Below, in pieces: positions 20,206-30,723 of a DNA stretch of 31,115 bases (positions are counted from its first letter, which is position 1; each line of letters opens with the position of its first letter). The notes under the pieces are model-generated. The model was not told the DNA's origin and did no database searches. It worked only from the letters and a program-made list of their open reading frames with translations. The translations under genes and the position numbers were made by a program. The stretch is from Symbiodinium natans (lineage: Eukaryota; Sar; Dinophyceae; Suessiales; Symbiodiniaceae). The stretch lies in contig CAJNDS010000154.1 of NCBI GenBank assembly GCA_905221605.1, positions 182,501 to 213,615 on the forward strand. Direction: 5' to 3'.

Positions 20206-20830
20206 TCATAATGATATAAGACGGAAACATATAATAAAGATGACAAAAAGATGATAAACGACTACAAAAAGATGACAGAAAGATGATAAAAGATGATAAA
20301 AGATGACAAAAAGATGATAAAAGATGATAAAAGATGATAACGATAGAAGATGATTAAGATAAAATGCTTTCAAAAACAAAGTCCAAACGATGACCCGATT
20401 AAAAGATGATAAAAGATGATAAAAAGATGACAAAAAAGATGATAAAAGATTATAACAAAAAGATAACAAAAGGTGATAACGATAGAATATGATTAGGATA
20501 AAGGATGCTTTCCAAACAAGATCCAAACGATGACCCGATTAAAAGATGATAAAAGATGATAAAAATATGACAAAATGATAAAAGATTACAACAAAAAGAT
20601 AACAAAAATGTGATAACGATAGAATATGATTAGGATAAAGGATGCTTTCCAAATAAGATCCAAACGATGACCCGATTAAAAGATGATAAAAGATGATGAA
20701 AATATGACAAAAATGATAAAAGATTACAACAAAAAGGTAACAAAAAGGTGATAACGATAGAATATGATTATGACAAAGGATGCTTTCCAAATAAGATCCA
20801 AACGATGACCCGATTAGAAGATGATTAAAG
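20206..20830. repeat. GATGATAAA-rich tandem repeat, about 138-bp period (first copy)
   Basis: CCAAACGATGACCCGATT recurs at 20383, 20523, 20660 and 20798 (spacings 140, 137, 138). Between them are short AAAGATGATAA words. Phe/Ile/Leu/His-rich - strand frames of 83 and 106 codons follow the repeat and are not supported as genes. Confidence 0.9.
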
Positions 20831-22794
20831 GTGACAAAAAGAATAAATTAATTGAACTAATTGTACAGAATTGAATTAAATTATTTAAATCCCCCGGCCT
20901 CTTTAAATAATTTAAATAATTTAAACAAGTTACATGGTCGGAAATTCGGCCTCAGGCGACTCCGGCCCAGAGCCGAAAAGACAAGAAACAAGGAGACGGA
21001 TCGCACTCTTCTTTATCTATCATCCTTGTCTTTCCCTTTTCCCTCTATAATTAGAAAAACAGGCGCCCTCTCTCGTCTTCAGGAACCCGTTCACTTTTTC
21101 CGTTTGGGAACAAGGAAAAGAACAGAGAGGCGATAGGGCGAGAGGAAGAATATGCTGAAGCATGGGGAGGGTCTACGGGCAAGGAGCCAACCCCGCTCAC
21201 TTGCCCCATCCATTGTGAAAAGAACAGGGCCTCCTTCCCCTCTTGTTCTTCCTTTCTTGCGTTTTTGTCATTTAAGGGGGAACAGCAGAAGAGAAGGGAA
21301 AGAGAAGGAGCGAGGAGAGATAACAATAACACCATATTAATGGGAAGAGCCAAGAAAAGAATAGAAGAGAGATGAATAAAGGAGAGGGAGAGACAAAACA
21401 AGGCGCAAAGAAGATGGCACTCTTCTTTATCTATCCTCTCTCCCTTATCTCTGCAAGGAATAGAACAGACAGGAAGCAAGGAGACGGAGTGACAAAACTT
21501 GTCGCAAAGCTTTATATATCTCCCTTGTCTCTCCCTAATGAGAAAAAACCAATCTTGCTATTCACAGATAGATAGGTGCCCTTCTTCCTCTTCAGGAAAT
21601 CGCCTTTCCCTTATTTTGCTTTTTGAAGCGACTAAGAAAAACAACAGATAAGAAGAGAGGACAGGGAATGACTAGGTAAAGAGAGGAGCTCTTCAATTTT
21701 CCTCCCTATCTCTTATGTTACTTTTCCTTCTTGGGGGATGTCTTTTTTCTCCCTTGAAGATGCAGAAAACTCTCAAAAGGAACACCCGTTCCAGTTCCAT
21801 CGCCCATTTACTCTTCAATTCCCTTCCTTATCTCCTATGCTCTTTTCCTTATTCATTGCAACAGGAGAAGACAGGAAAAGGGCCTCCATTCCCCTCTTGT
21901 TCTTCCTTTCTTGTGTTTTTTGTCATATAAAGGGGAACAGCAGAAGAGAAGGGAAAGAGAAGGAGAGAGGAGCGATGAAAGGAACACAATTTTAATGGGA
22001 AGAGCCAAGAAAAGAATAGAAGAGAGATGAATAAAGGAGAGGGAGAGACAAAACAAGGCGCAAAGAAGATGGCACTCTTCTTTATCTATCCTCTCTCCCT
22101 GATCTCTGCAAGGAATAGAACAGACAGGAAGCAAGGAGACGGAGTGACAAAACTTGTCGCAAAGCTTTATATATCTCCCTTGTCTCTCCCTAATTCGAAA
22201 AAGCCAATCTTGCTATTCACAGATAGGTACAGTACCCTTCCTCCTCTTCAGGAAATCGCCTTTCCCTTATTTTGCGTTTTGAAGCGACTAAGAAAAACAA
22301 CAGATAAGAAGAGATGACAGGGAATGACTAAGTAAAGAGAGGATCTCTTCAATGTCCCTCCCTTTTTCTTATGTTACTTTTCCTTCTTGGGGGGTCCTTT
22401 TTTCTCCCTTGAAGATGCAGAAAACGATCAAAAAGGACACCCGTTCCATCGCCCATATATAGGGAGACAGAGAAATCATGAGCATCAGCTGGGTTTGCTG
22501 CACCACTCAAAACTTCTCAAGTGACCTAGGCACACTCTGCGCCTATACGAGTACATTACAAGTACAAGTGCAAGTACAAGCCTTCGTTTTTGAGGTAGAG
22601 GGCACGAAAGGTGGAGGAGGGCTGGGGGGGGTGGGGTAAAAGAATTATGTAGAGCTACTTATAAGGTTTATACAGTTTATGAAGTGGGCTCTTTTTTCTC
22701 CTTTGGCTAATTTTGGGCAACATTTGCCCTTTGGGCCCAATTTGGCCCCAAAAAAACGGCCCCAAAGGGCCCAACAATGGGAAACGTGCGGCTG

Positions 22795-23429
22795 GATTTG
22801 GCCAAATTTTGCCGGACAGTCTGCGGGCAAAATTTGGCCAAATCGGGCTGCTCGTCGTACGCGATGAGAAATGCGCGGCTCGATTTGGCCAAATTTTGCC
22901 AAGCAGCCTCCGGGCAAAATTTGGCCAAATCGGGCTGCTCTTCGTAGGCGATGAGAAAGGCGCGGCTCGATTTGGCCAAATTTTGCCGGGCAGCTTTCGG
23001 GCAAAATTTGGCCAAATCGGGCTGCTCTTCGTAGGCGATGAGAAAGGCGCGGCTCGATTTGGCCAAATTTTGCCGGGCAGCTTTCGGGCAAAATTTGGCC
23101 AAATCGGGCTGCTCTTCGTAGGCGATGAGAAAGGCGCGGCTCGATTTGGCCAAATTTTGCCGAGCAGCTTTCGGGCAAAATTTGGCCAAATCGGGCTGCT
23201 CTTCGTAGGCGATGAGAAAGGCGCGGCTCGATTTGGCCAAATTTTGCCGAGCAGCTTTCGGGCAAAATTTGGTCAAATCGGGCTGCTCTTCGTAGGCGAT
23301 GAGAAATGCGCGGCTCGATTTGGCCAAATTTTGCCAAGCAGCCTCCGGGCAAAATTTGGCCAAATCGGGCAGCTCTTCGTATGCGATGAGAAATGCGCGG
23401 CTCGATTTGGCCAAATTTTGCCCGGAGCT
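22795..23429. repeat. 87-bp palindromic satellite, copy 2 (about 7.3 units)
   Basis: Same array as at 17583 with one additional unit. The extra unit is near identical to its neighbours, as expected from unequal exchange or replication slippage. Confidence 0.95.
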
Positions 23430-23710
23430 TCCCCCCCTCCCAAGAATTAAATAGTGATTAATTTAAGTACGACGGGGAGGTTTCGGATTGAAATTATTTA
23501 AATTATTTAATTCTTAGGGGGCGGGGAGGGTGGTTCCCCCCCCTTTTCGGATTTCAACTATTTAAACTATATAATGTATTTACATTATTTGAATTGTTTA
23601 AATTGTTTAAATTACATGATGTAAATCATTTAATCAAAGCTTTATATATCTCCCTTGTCTCTCCCTAATTAGAAATACCAATCTTGCTATTCACAGATAG
23701 GTGCACTTCT

Positions 23711-24049
23711 CATGCTTTTTTGTGTTAGCACGGCTCTACTGACACATATTCCGCGAAAAATGTGTCATGCTTTTTGTCTTAGCAGAACTCTCGTGACACA
23801 TATTCCGCGGAAAATGTGTCATGCTTTTTTTTGTTAGCACGCCTCTACTGACACATATTCCGCGGAAAATGTGTCATGCTTTTTGTGTTAGCACAGCTCT
23901 ACTGACACATATTCCGCGGGAAAAGTGTCATGTTTATGTTGCTAAGAGAACTCTGGTGACACATATTCCGCGAAAAATGTGTCATGCTTTTTTTGTGGTA
24001 GCACGGCTCTACTGACACATATTCAGCGGAAAAATTGTCATGTTTTTGG
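23711..24049. repeat. 54-bp palindrome array, second duplication copy
   Basis: I noticed no difference from the array at 18412-18750, offset 5299. Confidence 0.92.
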
Positions 24050-24323
24050 TGAAATTTACGAACACTTACCCCCCGATAAGCAAGACTTGGAATCACTCCG
24101 TTACAAGCAATCAATATTGGCACGCGGCCATTTTTTTCTTCTCAACTATCTCAAAGGGCGCAGTGTCTAGATCGCAAGCATAATTTCATTGTGTCTTGAC
24201 GCATCATAGTGTACCAAAGTCTCTGCATCATAAGCATTGTTTTCTTTGCGCTTTAGTACAGTTTTTTGTACTAAGGTCTTTAAGCTGTAAGCACTTTTAA
24301 CGGGAAAGGGCGAGGAGGATAGC

Positions 24324-24569
24324 TTATGATAACTATGACAATTTATCATAATTATGATACCTTATCATAAGTATGATAACTTATGATAACTTATCATAAT
24401 TATAATAACTTATCATAATTATGAAAAGTTGCTTATCATATTTATCATACTCTGAGATAAAGAACTTGAAGTTATCATAATTATGATAATTTAGATCGGG
24501 AAGCTAAAGTTATCATAATTATGATAACTTATGATGGGGAAGTTGAAGTCATCATAATTATGATAACTT
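24324..24569. repeat. TTATCATAATTATGATAA array, second copy
   Basis: Same as 19025-19270, offset 5299; no differences noticed. Confidence 0.92.
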
Positions 24570-24580
24570 CAGGTTGGTAG

Positions 24581-25131
24581 TTTGGAGTGGAGGGGCAGGA
24601 GGGGTTAGGTGCGAGTGGTGTGGGTGTAGTAAATTGTTGCAAGGGGGCTTGTTGGGGGTGATGGGGTCGGGGAGCAGGTTGCAGGTGCGACGCGGTGCGT
24701 GGGGTGGCGCTCTGCGAAGTGAGGTGGAAAATTGGGGAGGGGTAGGGGAGGGGAGAGGAGGGGTTAAAGCACAAGCCCTCCAGCCCCTCCCCTCCAGCCC
24801 CTCCAACCCCTCCAGCCCCTGCAGAGCCCTCCAGCCAGCCCCTCCAGCCCGCCCCTCCAGCCAGCCCCTCCAGGCGCCCCTTCAGCCTCCAGGTTCCTCC
24901 AGCCGCTCCAGTTCTTCCAGTTCCTCCAGCCCCTCTAGCCTCTCCAACCCCTCCAGCCCTTGCAGCAGCCCCTCCAGCCAGCCAGCCCCTCCAGCCCCCT
25001 CCAGCCCCCTCCAGCCCCCTCCAGCCCCCTCCAGCCCCCTCCAGCCCCCTCCAGCCCCTCCAGCTCCAGCCCATCCCTTCAGCCTCCAGGTTCCTCCAGT
25101 TCCTCCAGCCCCTCCAGCCTCTCCAGCCCTA
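24581..25131. repeat. G-rich / CCAGCCCCT block, second copy (30 bp longer)
   Basis: Same as 19282-19802 with three more CCAGCCCCCT units near 25005-25050. Confidence 0.88.
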
Positions 25132-25170
25132 CCTAAATAATTTAGTTTATGGCTTGGCTGAGTTTCCCCA

Positions 25171-25336
25171 CAATTAAATTAATTTAAACGATTTAAACGA
25201 TTTAATTGGGTCCAATTAAATCGTTTAAATCCGACGCCTCAATTAAATAATTTAATTAGACCGTAGGATTTAAACGATTTAATTGGACCCAATTAAATCG
25301 TTTAAATCGTTTAAATCGTATAAATTAATTTAATTG
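25171..25336. repeat. Nested AAACGATTT inverted repeat, second copy
   Basis: Same as 19842-20007, offset 5329; no differences noticed. Confidence 0.93.
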
Positions 25337-25534
25337 TGGTGGGAGGTGAGTACAGACAAGCACAGAGCCAATCAAATTATTTAAATCCGACGCCTCAATT
25401 AAATAATTTAATTAGACCGTAGGATTTAAATGATTTAATTGGTTTGGGTTTGCGATTTAACTCTTTGGCATAAAAGCTGAACCGAAAATCTTAGGGACCA
25501 GGGCTTGCGATTTGACTCCTTGCTCACCCCATAA

Positions 25535-26159
25535 TCATAATGATATAAGACGGAAACATATAATAAAGATGACAAAAAGATGATAAACGACTACAAAAAG
25601 ATGACAGAAAGATGATAAAAGATGATAAAAGATGACAAAAATATGATAAAAGATGATAAAAGATGATAACGGTAGAAGATGATTAAGATAAAATGCTTTC
25701 AAAAACAAAGTCCAAACGATGACCCGATTAAAAGATGATAAAAGATGATAAAAAGATGACAAAAAAGATGATAAAAGATTATAACAAAAAGATAACAAAA
25801 GGTGATAACGATAGAATATGATTAGGATAAAGGATGCTTTCCAAACAAGATCCAAACGAGGACCCGATTAAAAGATGATAAAAGATGATAAAAATATGAC
25901 AAAATGATAAAAGATTACAACAAAAAGATAACAAAAATGTGATAACGATAGAATATGATTAGGATAAAGGATGCTTTCCAAATAAGATCCAAACGATGAC
26001 CCGATTAAAAGATGATAAAAGATGATGAAAATATGACAAAAATGATAAAAGATTACAACAAAAAGGTAACAAAAAGGTGATAACGATAGAATATGATTAT
26101 GACAAAGGATGCTTTCCAAATAAGATCCAAACGATGACCCGATTAGAAGATGATTAAAG
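25535..26159. repeat. GATGATAAA-rich 138-bp repeat, second copy
   Basis: Same as 20206-20830, with three of the five substitutions I noticed between the duplication copies. Confidence 0.9.
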
Positions 26160-26355
26160 GTGACAAAAAGAATAAATTAATTGAATTAATTGTACAGAAT
26201 TGAATTAAATTATTTAAATCCCCCGGCCTCTTTAAATAATTTAAATAATTTAAACAAGTTACATGGTCGGAAATTCGGCCTCAGGCGACTCCGGCCCAGA
26301 GCCTGGACTTGGGAGCATTTAAACAATTTAAATAATTTAAATACGCGCAATAAAA

Positions 26356-26680
26356 TTGCCTCCGGGCAAAATTTGGCCAAATCGAGCCGCGCATTCCTTA
26401 TCGCGTACAAAGAGCAGCCCGACTTGGCTAAATTTTGCCCGGAGGCTGCCGGGAAAAATTTGGCCAAATCGAGCCGCGAGAGTTTATATAGTTTCGGGCC
26501 TTCAGAAAGGCGCGGCTCGATTTGGCCAAATTTTGCCCGGAGGCTGCCGGGCAAAATTTGGCCAAATCGAGCCGCGAGAGTTTATATAGTTTCGGGCCTT
26601 CAGAAAGGCGCCGCTCGATTTGGCCAAATTTTGCCGGGCAGTCTGCGGGCAAAATTTGGCCAAATCGAGCCGCGAGTCTG
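26356..26680. repeat. Relative of the 87-bp family with 30-bp perfect inverted arms, about 98-bp period
   Basis: Built on the same GATTTGGCCAAATTTTGCC word. The clearest unit has arms 26511-26540 and 26547-26576 that are perfect reverse complements around AGGCTG. Units are joined by GAGAGTTTATATAGTTTCGG (26477 and 26575). Overlapping frames in four phases (up to 194 codons) reflect the stop-free repeat. Confidence 0.92.
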
Positions 26681-26699
26681 CGGGCTCAGAGCTTGGATT

Positions 26700-29660
26700 T
26701 GGAAGCATTTAAATAATTTAAATAATTTAAATAATTCAAATAATTTAAATAATTTAAATAATTTAAATATTTAATTGGGCCGAATTAAATTATTTAAATT
26801 ATTTAAATCCCCCGGCCTCTTTAAATAATTTAAATAATTTAAATAATTTAAATAATTTAAAAAATTTAATTGGGCCGAGTTAAATTATTTAAATTATTTA
26901 AATCCCCCGGCCTCTTTAAATAATTTAAATAATTTAAATCATTTAATTGGCCTGAATTAAATTATTTAAATTATTTAAATTATTGAAATTATTTAAATAA
27001 TTTAAATGGTCGGAAATTCGGCCTCAGGCGACTCCGGCCCGATGCCTGGATTTGGGAGCATTTAAATAATTTAAATAATTTAATAATTTAAATAATTTAA
27101 ATAATTTAAATAATTTAATTGGGCCGAATTAAATTATGTAAATTATGTAAATCCCCCGGCCTATTTAAATAATTTAAATAATTTAAATAATTTAAATAAT
27201 TTAAATAATTTAAATAATTTAAATAATTTAATTGGCCTGAATTAAATTATTTAAATTATTTAAATTATTTAAATAATTTAAATGGTCGGAAATTCGGCCT
27301 CAGGCGACTCCGGCCCGGAGCCTGGATTTGGGAGCATTTAAATAATTTAAATAATTTAAATAATTTAAATAATTTAAATAATTTAATTGGGCCGAATTAA
27401 ATTATTTAAATTATTTAAATCCCCCGGCCTCTTTAAATAATTTAAATAAATTAAATAATTTAAATAATTTAATTGGCCTGAATTAAATTATTTAAATTAT
27501 TTAAATTATTTAAATTATTTAAATAATTTAAATGGTCGGAAATTCGGCCTCAGGCGACTCCGGCCCGGAGCCTGGATTTGGGAGCATTTAAATAATTTAA
27601 ATAATTTAAATAATTTAAATAATTTAATTGGGCCGAATTAAATTATTTAAATTATTTAAATCCCCCGGCCTATTTAAATAATTTAAATAATTTAAATAAT
27701 TTAAATAATTTAAATAATTTAATTGGCCTGAATTAAATTATTTAAACTATTTAAATTATTTAAATAATTTAAATGGTCGGAAATTCGGCCTCAGGCGACT
27801 CCGGCCCGGAGCCTGGATTTGGGAGCATTTAAATAATTGAAATAATTTAAATAATTTAAATAATTTAAATAATTTAATTGGGCCGAATTAAATTATTTAA
27901 ATTATTTAAATCCCCCGGCCTCTTTAAATAATTTAAATAAATTAAATAATTTAAATAATTTAATTGGCCTGAATTAAATTATTTAAATTATTTAAATTAT
28001 TTAAATTATTTAAATTATTTAAATTATTTAAATTATTTAAATTATTTAAATGGTCGGAAATTCGGCCTCAGGCGACTCCGGCCCGGAGCCTGGATTTGGG
28101 AGCATTTAAATAATTTAAATAATTTAAATAATTTAAATAATTTAAATAATTTAATTGGGCCGAATTAAATTAGTTAAATTATGTAAATCCCCCGGCCTAT
28201 TTAAATAATTTAAATAATTTAAATAATTTAAATAATTTAATTGGCCTGAATTAAATTATTTAAATTATTTAAATTATTTAAATTATTTAGATGATTTAAA
28301 TGGTCGGAAATTCGGCCTCAGGCGACTCCGGCCCGGAGCCTGGATTTGGGAGCATTTAAATAATTTAAATAATTTAAATAATTTAAATAATTTAAATAAT
28401 TTAAATAATTTAAATAATTTAAATAATTTAAATAATTTAAACAATTTAATTGGGCCGAATTAAATTATTTAAATTATTTAAATCCCCCGGCCTCTTTAAA
28501 TAATTTAAATAAATTAAATAATTTAAATAATTTAATTGGCCTGAATTAAATTATTTAAATTATTTAAATTATTTAAATAATTTAAATGGTCGGAAATTCG
28601 GCCTCAGGCGACTCCGGCCCGGAGCCTGGATTTGGGAGCATTTAAATAATTTAAATAATTTAAGTAATTTAAATAATTTAATTGGGCCGAATTAAATTAT
28701 TTAAATTATTTAAATCCCCCGGCCTATTTAAATAATTTAAATAATTTAAATAATTGAAATAATTTAATTGGCCTGAATTAAATTATTTAAATTATTTAAA
28801 TTATTTAAATTATTTAAATTATTTAAATTATTTAAATAATTTAAATGGTCGGAAATTCGGCCTCAGGCGACTCCGGCCCGGAGCCTGGATTTGGGAGCAT
28901 TTAAATAAATTAAATACTTTAAATAATTTAAATAATTTAAATAATTTACATAATTTAATTGGGCCGAATTAAATTATTTAAATTATGTAAATCCCCCGGC
29001 CTATTTAAATAATTTAAATAATTTAAATAATTTAAATAATTTAAATAATTTAATTGGCCTGAATTAAATTATTTAAATTATTTAAATCCCCCTGCCTCCT
29101 TAAATAATTGAAATAATTTAAATAATTTAATTGGCCGGAATTAAATTATTTAAATTATGTAAATTATTTAAATTATTTAAATTATTTAAATAATTTAAAT
29201 GGTCGGAAATTCGGCCTCAGGCGACTCCGGCCCGCAGCCTGGATTTGGGAGCATTAAAATAATTTAAATAATTTAAATAATTTAAATAATTTAAATAATT
29301 TAATTGGGCCGAATTAAAATATTTAAATTATTTAAATCCTCCGGCCTCTTTAAATAATTTAAATAATTTAAATAATTTAAATAATTTAAATAATTTAAAT
29401 AATTTAATTGCGCGGAATTAAATTATTTAAATTATTTAAATCCCCCGGCCTCCTTAATCAATTTAAACAATTTAAATAATTTAATTCGCCTGAATTAAAT
29501 TATTTAAATTATTTAAATCCCCGGGCCTCTTTCAACTATTTAAATAATTTAAATAATTTAATTGGTCTCAATTAAATCATTTAAATTATTTAAATCACCC
29601 GACTTATTTAAATAATTAAATGGGTTGTAGTTTTTATTTAAATTATTTAAATAATTTAAA
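26700..29660. repeat. AT-rich hairpin satellite with higher-order A/B organisation
   Basis: The 9-base unit TTTAAATAA runs in one orientation, then flips to its reverse complement across short GGCC-containing loops (GGGCCG, GGCCTG, or TCCCCCGGCCTC/A). This makes a chain of perfect hairpins. A conserved GC-richer linker starting GGTCGGAAATTCGGCCTCAG lies at 27008, 27284, 27534, 27775, 28052, 28302, 28588, 28847 and 29201 (earlier copies at 20936 and 26265). It holds a CTCCG-GCC-CGGAG hairpin. Intervals alternate between type A (loop ending CCTATTTAAA) and type B (loop ending CCTCTTTAAA with AAATAAATTAAA). TAA in nearly every frame makes this non-coding. Confidence 0.93.
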
Positions 29661-29728
29661 TTATTTAAGTAATTATCAGTTAAATAGAAAAGAAGAGAGG
29701 TTAAATAGACCCGAAAGGTTGCTCTTTC

Positions 29729-29747
29729 ATATATATATATATATATA
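29729..29747. repeat. AT microsatellite
   Basis: A pure ATAT run of about 19 bases. A short ACACACACACAC run lies at about 29808-29822. Confidence 0.9.
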
Positions 29748-29829
29748 CTTCTATGTTCTATTTACACTTATGACCATATTGGCAATAGACGATCCTATTG
29801 CATACAGTACACACACACACACATCCCTA

Positions 29830-30035
29830 CATATTCCGGTGTCAGTGTAGCCATGCACGCAGTCAAGGCCATGCTGGGACTGGAGGGACCAATTCCTCAC
29901 ACCCCCTGAAAACAAAGGAGGCACTACAGTTTGGGACGTGCCCCCCTTAAACTAACAGTCCTTATTAAAAGGGACTATAATAGATAATAGGGGGGGGTAA
30001 GACTGTCAGCATAAGGGGGAACATCCCAAACGACA
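29830..30035. other. Transition to unique sequence
   Basis: Non-repetitive sequence with a G run at 29990-29997 and no recognised gene. It separates the satellite from the exon candidates to the right. Confidence 0.5.
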
Positions 30036-30254
30036 CTACAAGTCCAGGGACTTCAGCAGTGCCCTGAACACCGCATCCGCAAGATAGTCCAGAGAGACTT
30101 CCGAGCCGAGGCCAAAGCCTTTGCGACTCGTCGTTGAAGTACCGCAACAGCGCGATGTCCAAGGCAGTCCTACTTGAGCATAGCTGTCTCCTCTTGATGT
30201 GCTTCTTGCAGCTTGCCTTGCGCACGCTTTGGAATGCCAGCCGTGAGTTGACAA
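30036..30254 (-). other. Possible terminal exon, unrecognised protein
   Basis: A - strand frame ends SEVSLDYLADAVFRALLKSL then a stop at 30036-30038. Another frame over the same stretch reads LKIVNSRLAFQSVRKASCKK, so the correct frame and splice sites are not resolved. It lies directly downstream of the better-supported exons at 30322 and 30550. Confidence 0.25.
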
Positions 30255-30321
30255 TCTTTAACCTCGAGTAGCTCTGAAAGGGCTCCTGCCGTACACGTCT
30301 GCCACGTTCAGAGAAACATAC

Positions 30322-30466
30322 CTGCAAAACACAAGCACCCTACAACAGCCACATGCTGCCGACCGTTCTTGAGTGCGGCCATTGTATTGAATGGGTTGAC
30401 ACGACACAACGACCACCACTGGTCCGCGAGTTTGCGCAACTCGACATGGACACATGGCACAGGGCA
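30322..30466 (-). other. Candidate internal exon, unrecognised protein
   Basis: Acceptor CCCTTGTCAG before 30466 and an excellent donor, TTTGCAG|GTATGT, after 30322. The 145-base frame reads VHVELRKLADQWWSLCRVNP, then TMAALKNGRQHVAVVG. It starts in phase 0, matching the end of the candidate exon at 30550-30723 across an 83-bp intron. No family is recognised. Confidence 0.45.
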
Positions 30467-30549
30467 CTGACAAGGGTAGGGACATGCCCCAGCGCTCCGG
30501 GCTGAGAGTACTTAAGCATCCACCTCCACTTCTGCTACCTGCTGATTAC

Positions 30550-30723
30550 CTGCTGCGAGACGCAGGGCAAAAATGAGGAACACCGGCGCTTCAGCACATC
30601 AAAAGGCCAGGAGAGGAGCTCACGCCGCAGCTTCGGCGCGGCGCGCACGTTAAAGCCGCTCCTCGGAGCCCTGAGCTCCTTCAGCTTTCCTTGTACTAAT
30701 TCTAGGATGGCCATTAAAGCCCT
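30550..30723 (-). other. Candidate exon, unrecognised protein
   Basis: Acceptor AATATTTTTCAG and donor CGCAGCAG|GTAATC enclose exactly 58 codons, phase 0 at both ends: MAILELVQGKLKELRAPRSG, later LRRELLSWPFDVLKRRCSSF. Composition is basic and helical. A further upstream exon may lie at about 30790-30880 (CATCAG acceptor, CTAG|GTAGGC donor), but its phase does not fit simply. Confidence 0.45.

Larger units (their letters stand above)
15763..20974. repeat. Segmental tandem duplication, copy 1 (5212 bp)
   Basis: Begins inside a purine-rich module and ends immediately after CTCCGGCCCAGAGCC. Copy 2 follows directly, in the same orientation. All repeat families between 15.8 and 20.97 kb recur in copy 2 at constant offsets of 5212, then 5299, then 5329. 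Confidence 0.97.
20975..26303. repeat. Segmental tandem duplication, copy 2 (5329 bp)
   Basis: Differs from copy 1 by one extra 87-bp unit, 30 extra bases in the CCAGCCCCCT block and five substitutions that I noticed (copy 1/copy 2: 18012 T/23311 C; 20313 G/25642 T; 20343 A/25672 G; 20531 T/25860 G; 20857 C/26186 T). The right edge runs on into TGGACTTGGGAGC, the natural continuation of the linker element. The ancestral junction is therefore here and the new junction is at 20974/20975. The GA/CT modules of copy 2 occupy 20975-22459. Confidence 0.97.

Noticed and set aside
17583-26680. CRISPR array
   Set aside because: Repeats are contiguous or separated by repeated rather than unique spacers, and the gene and splice content is eukaryotic.
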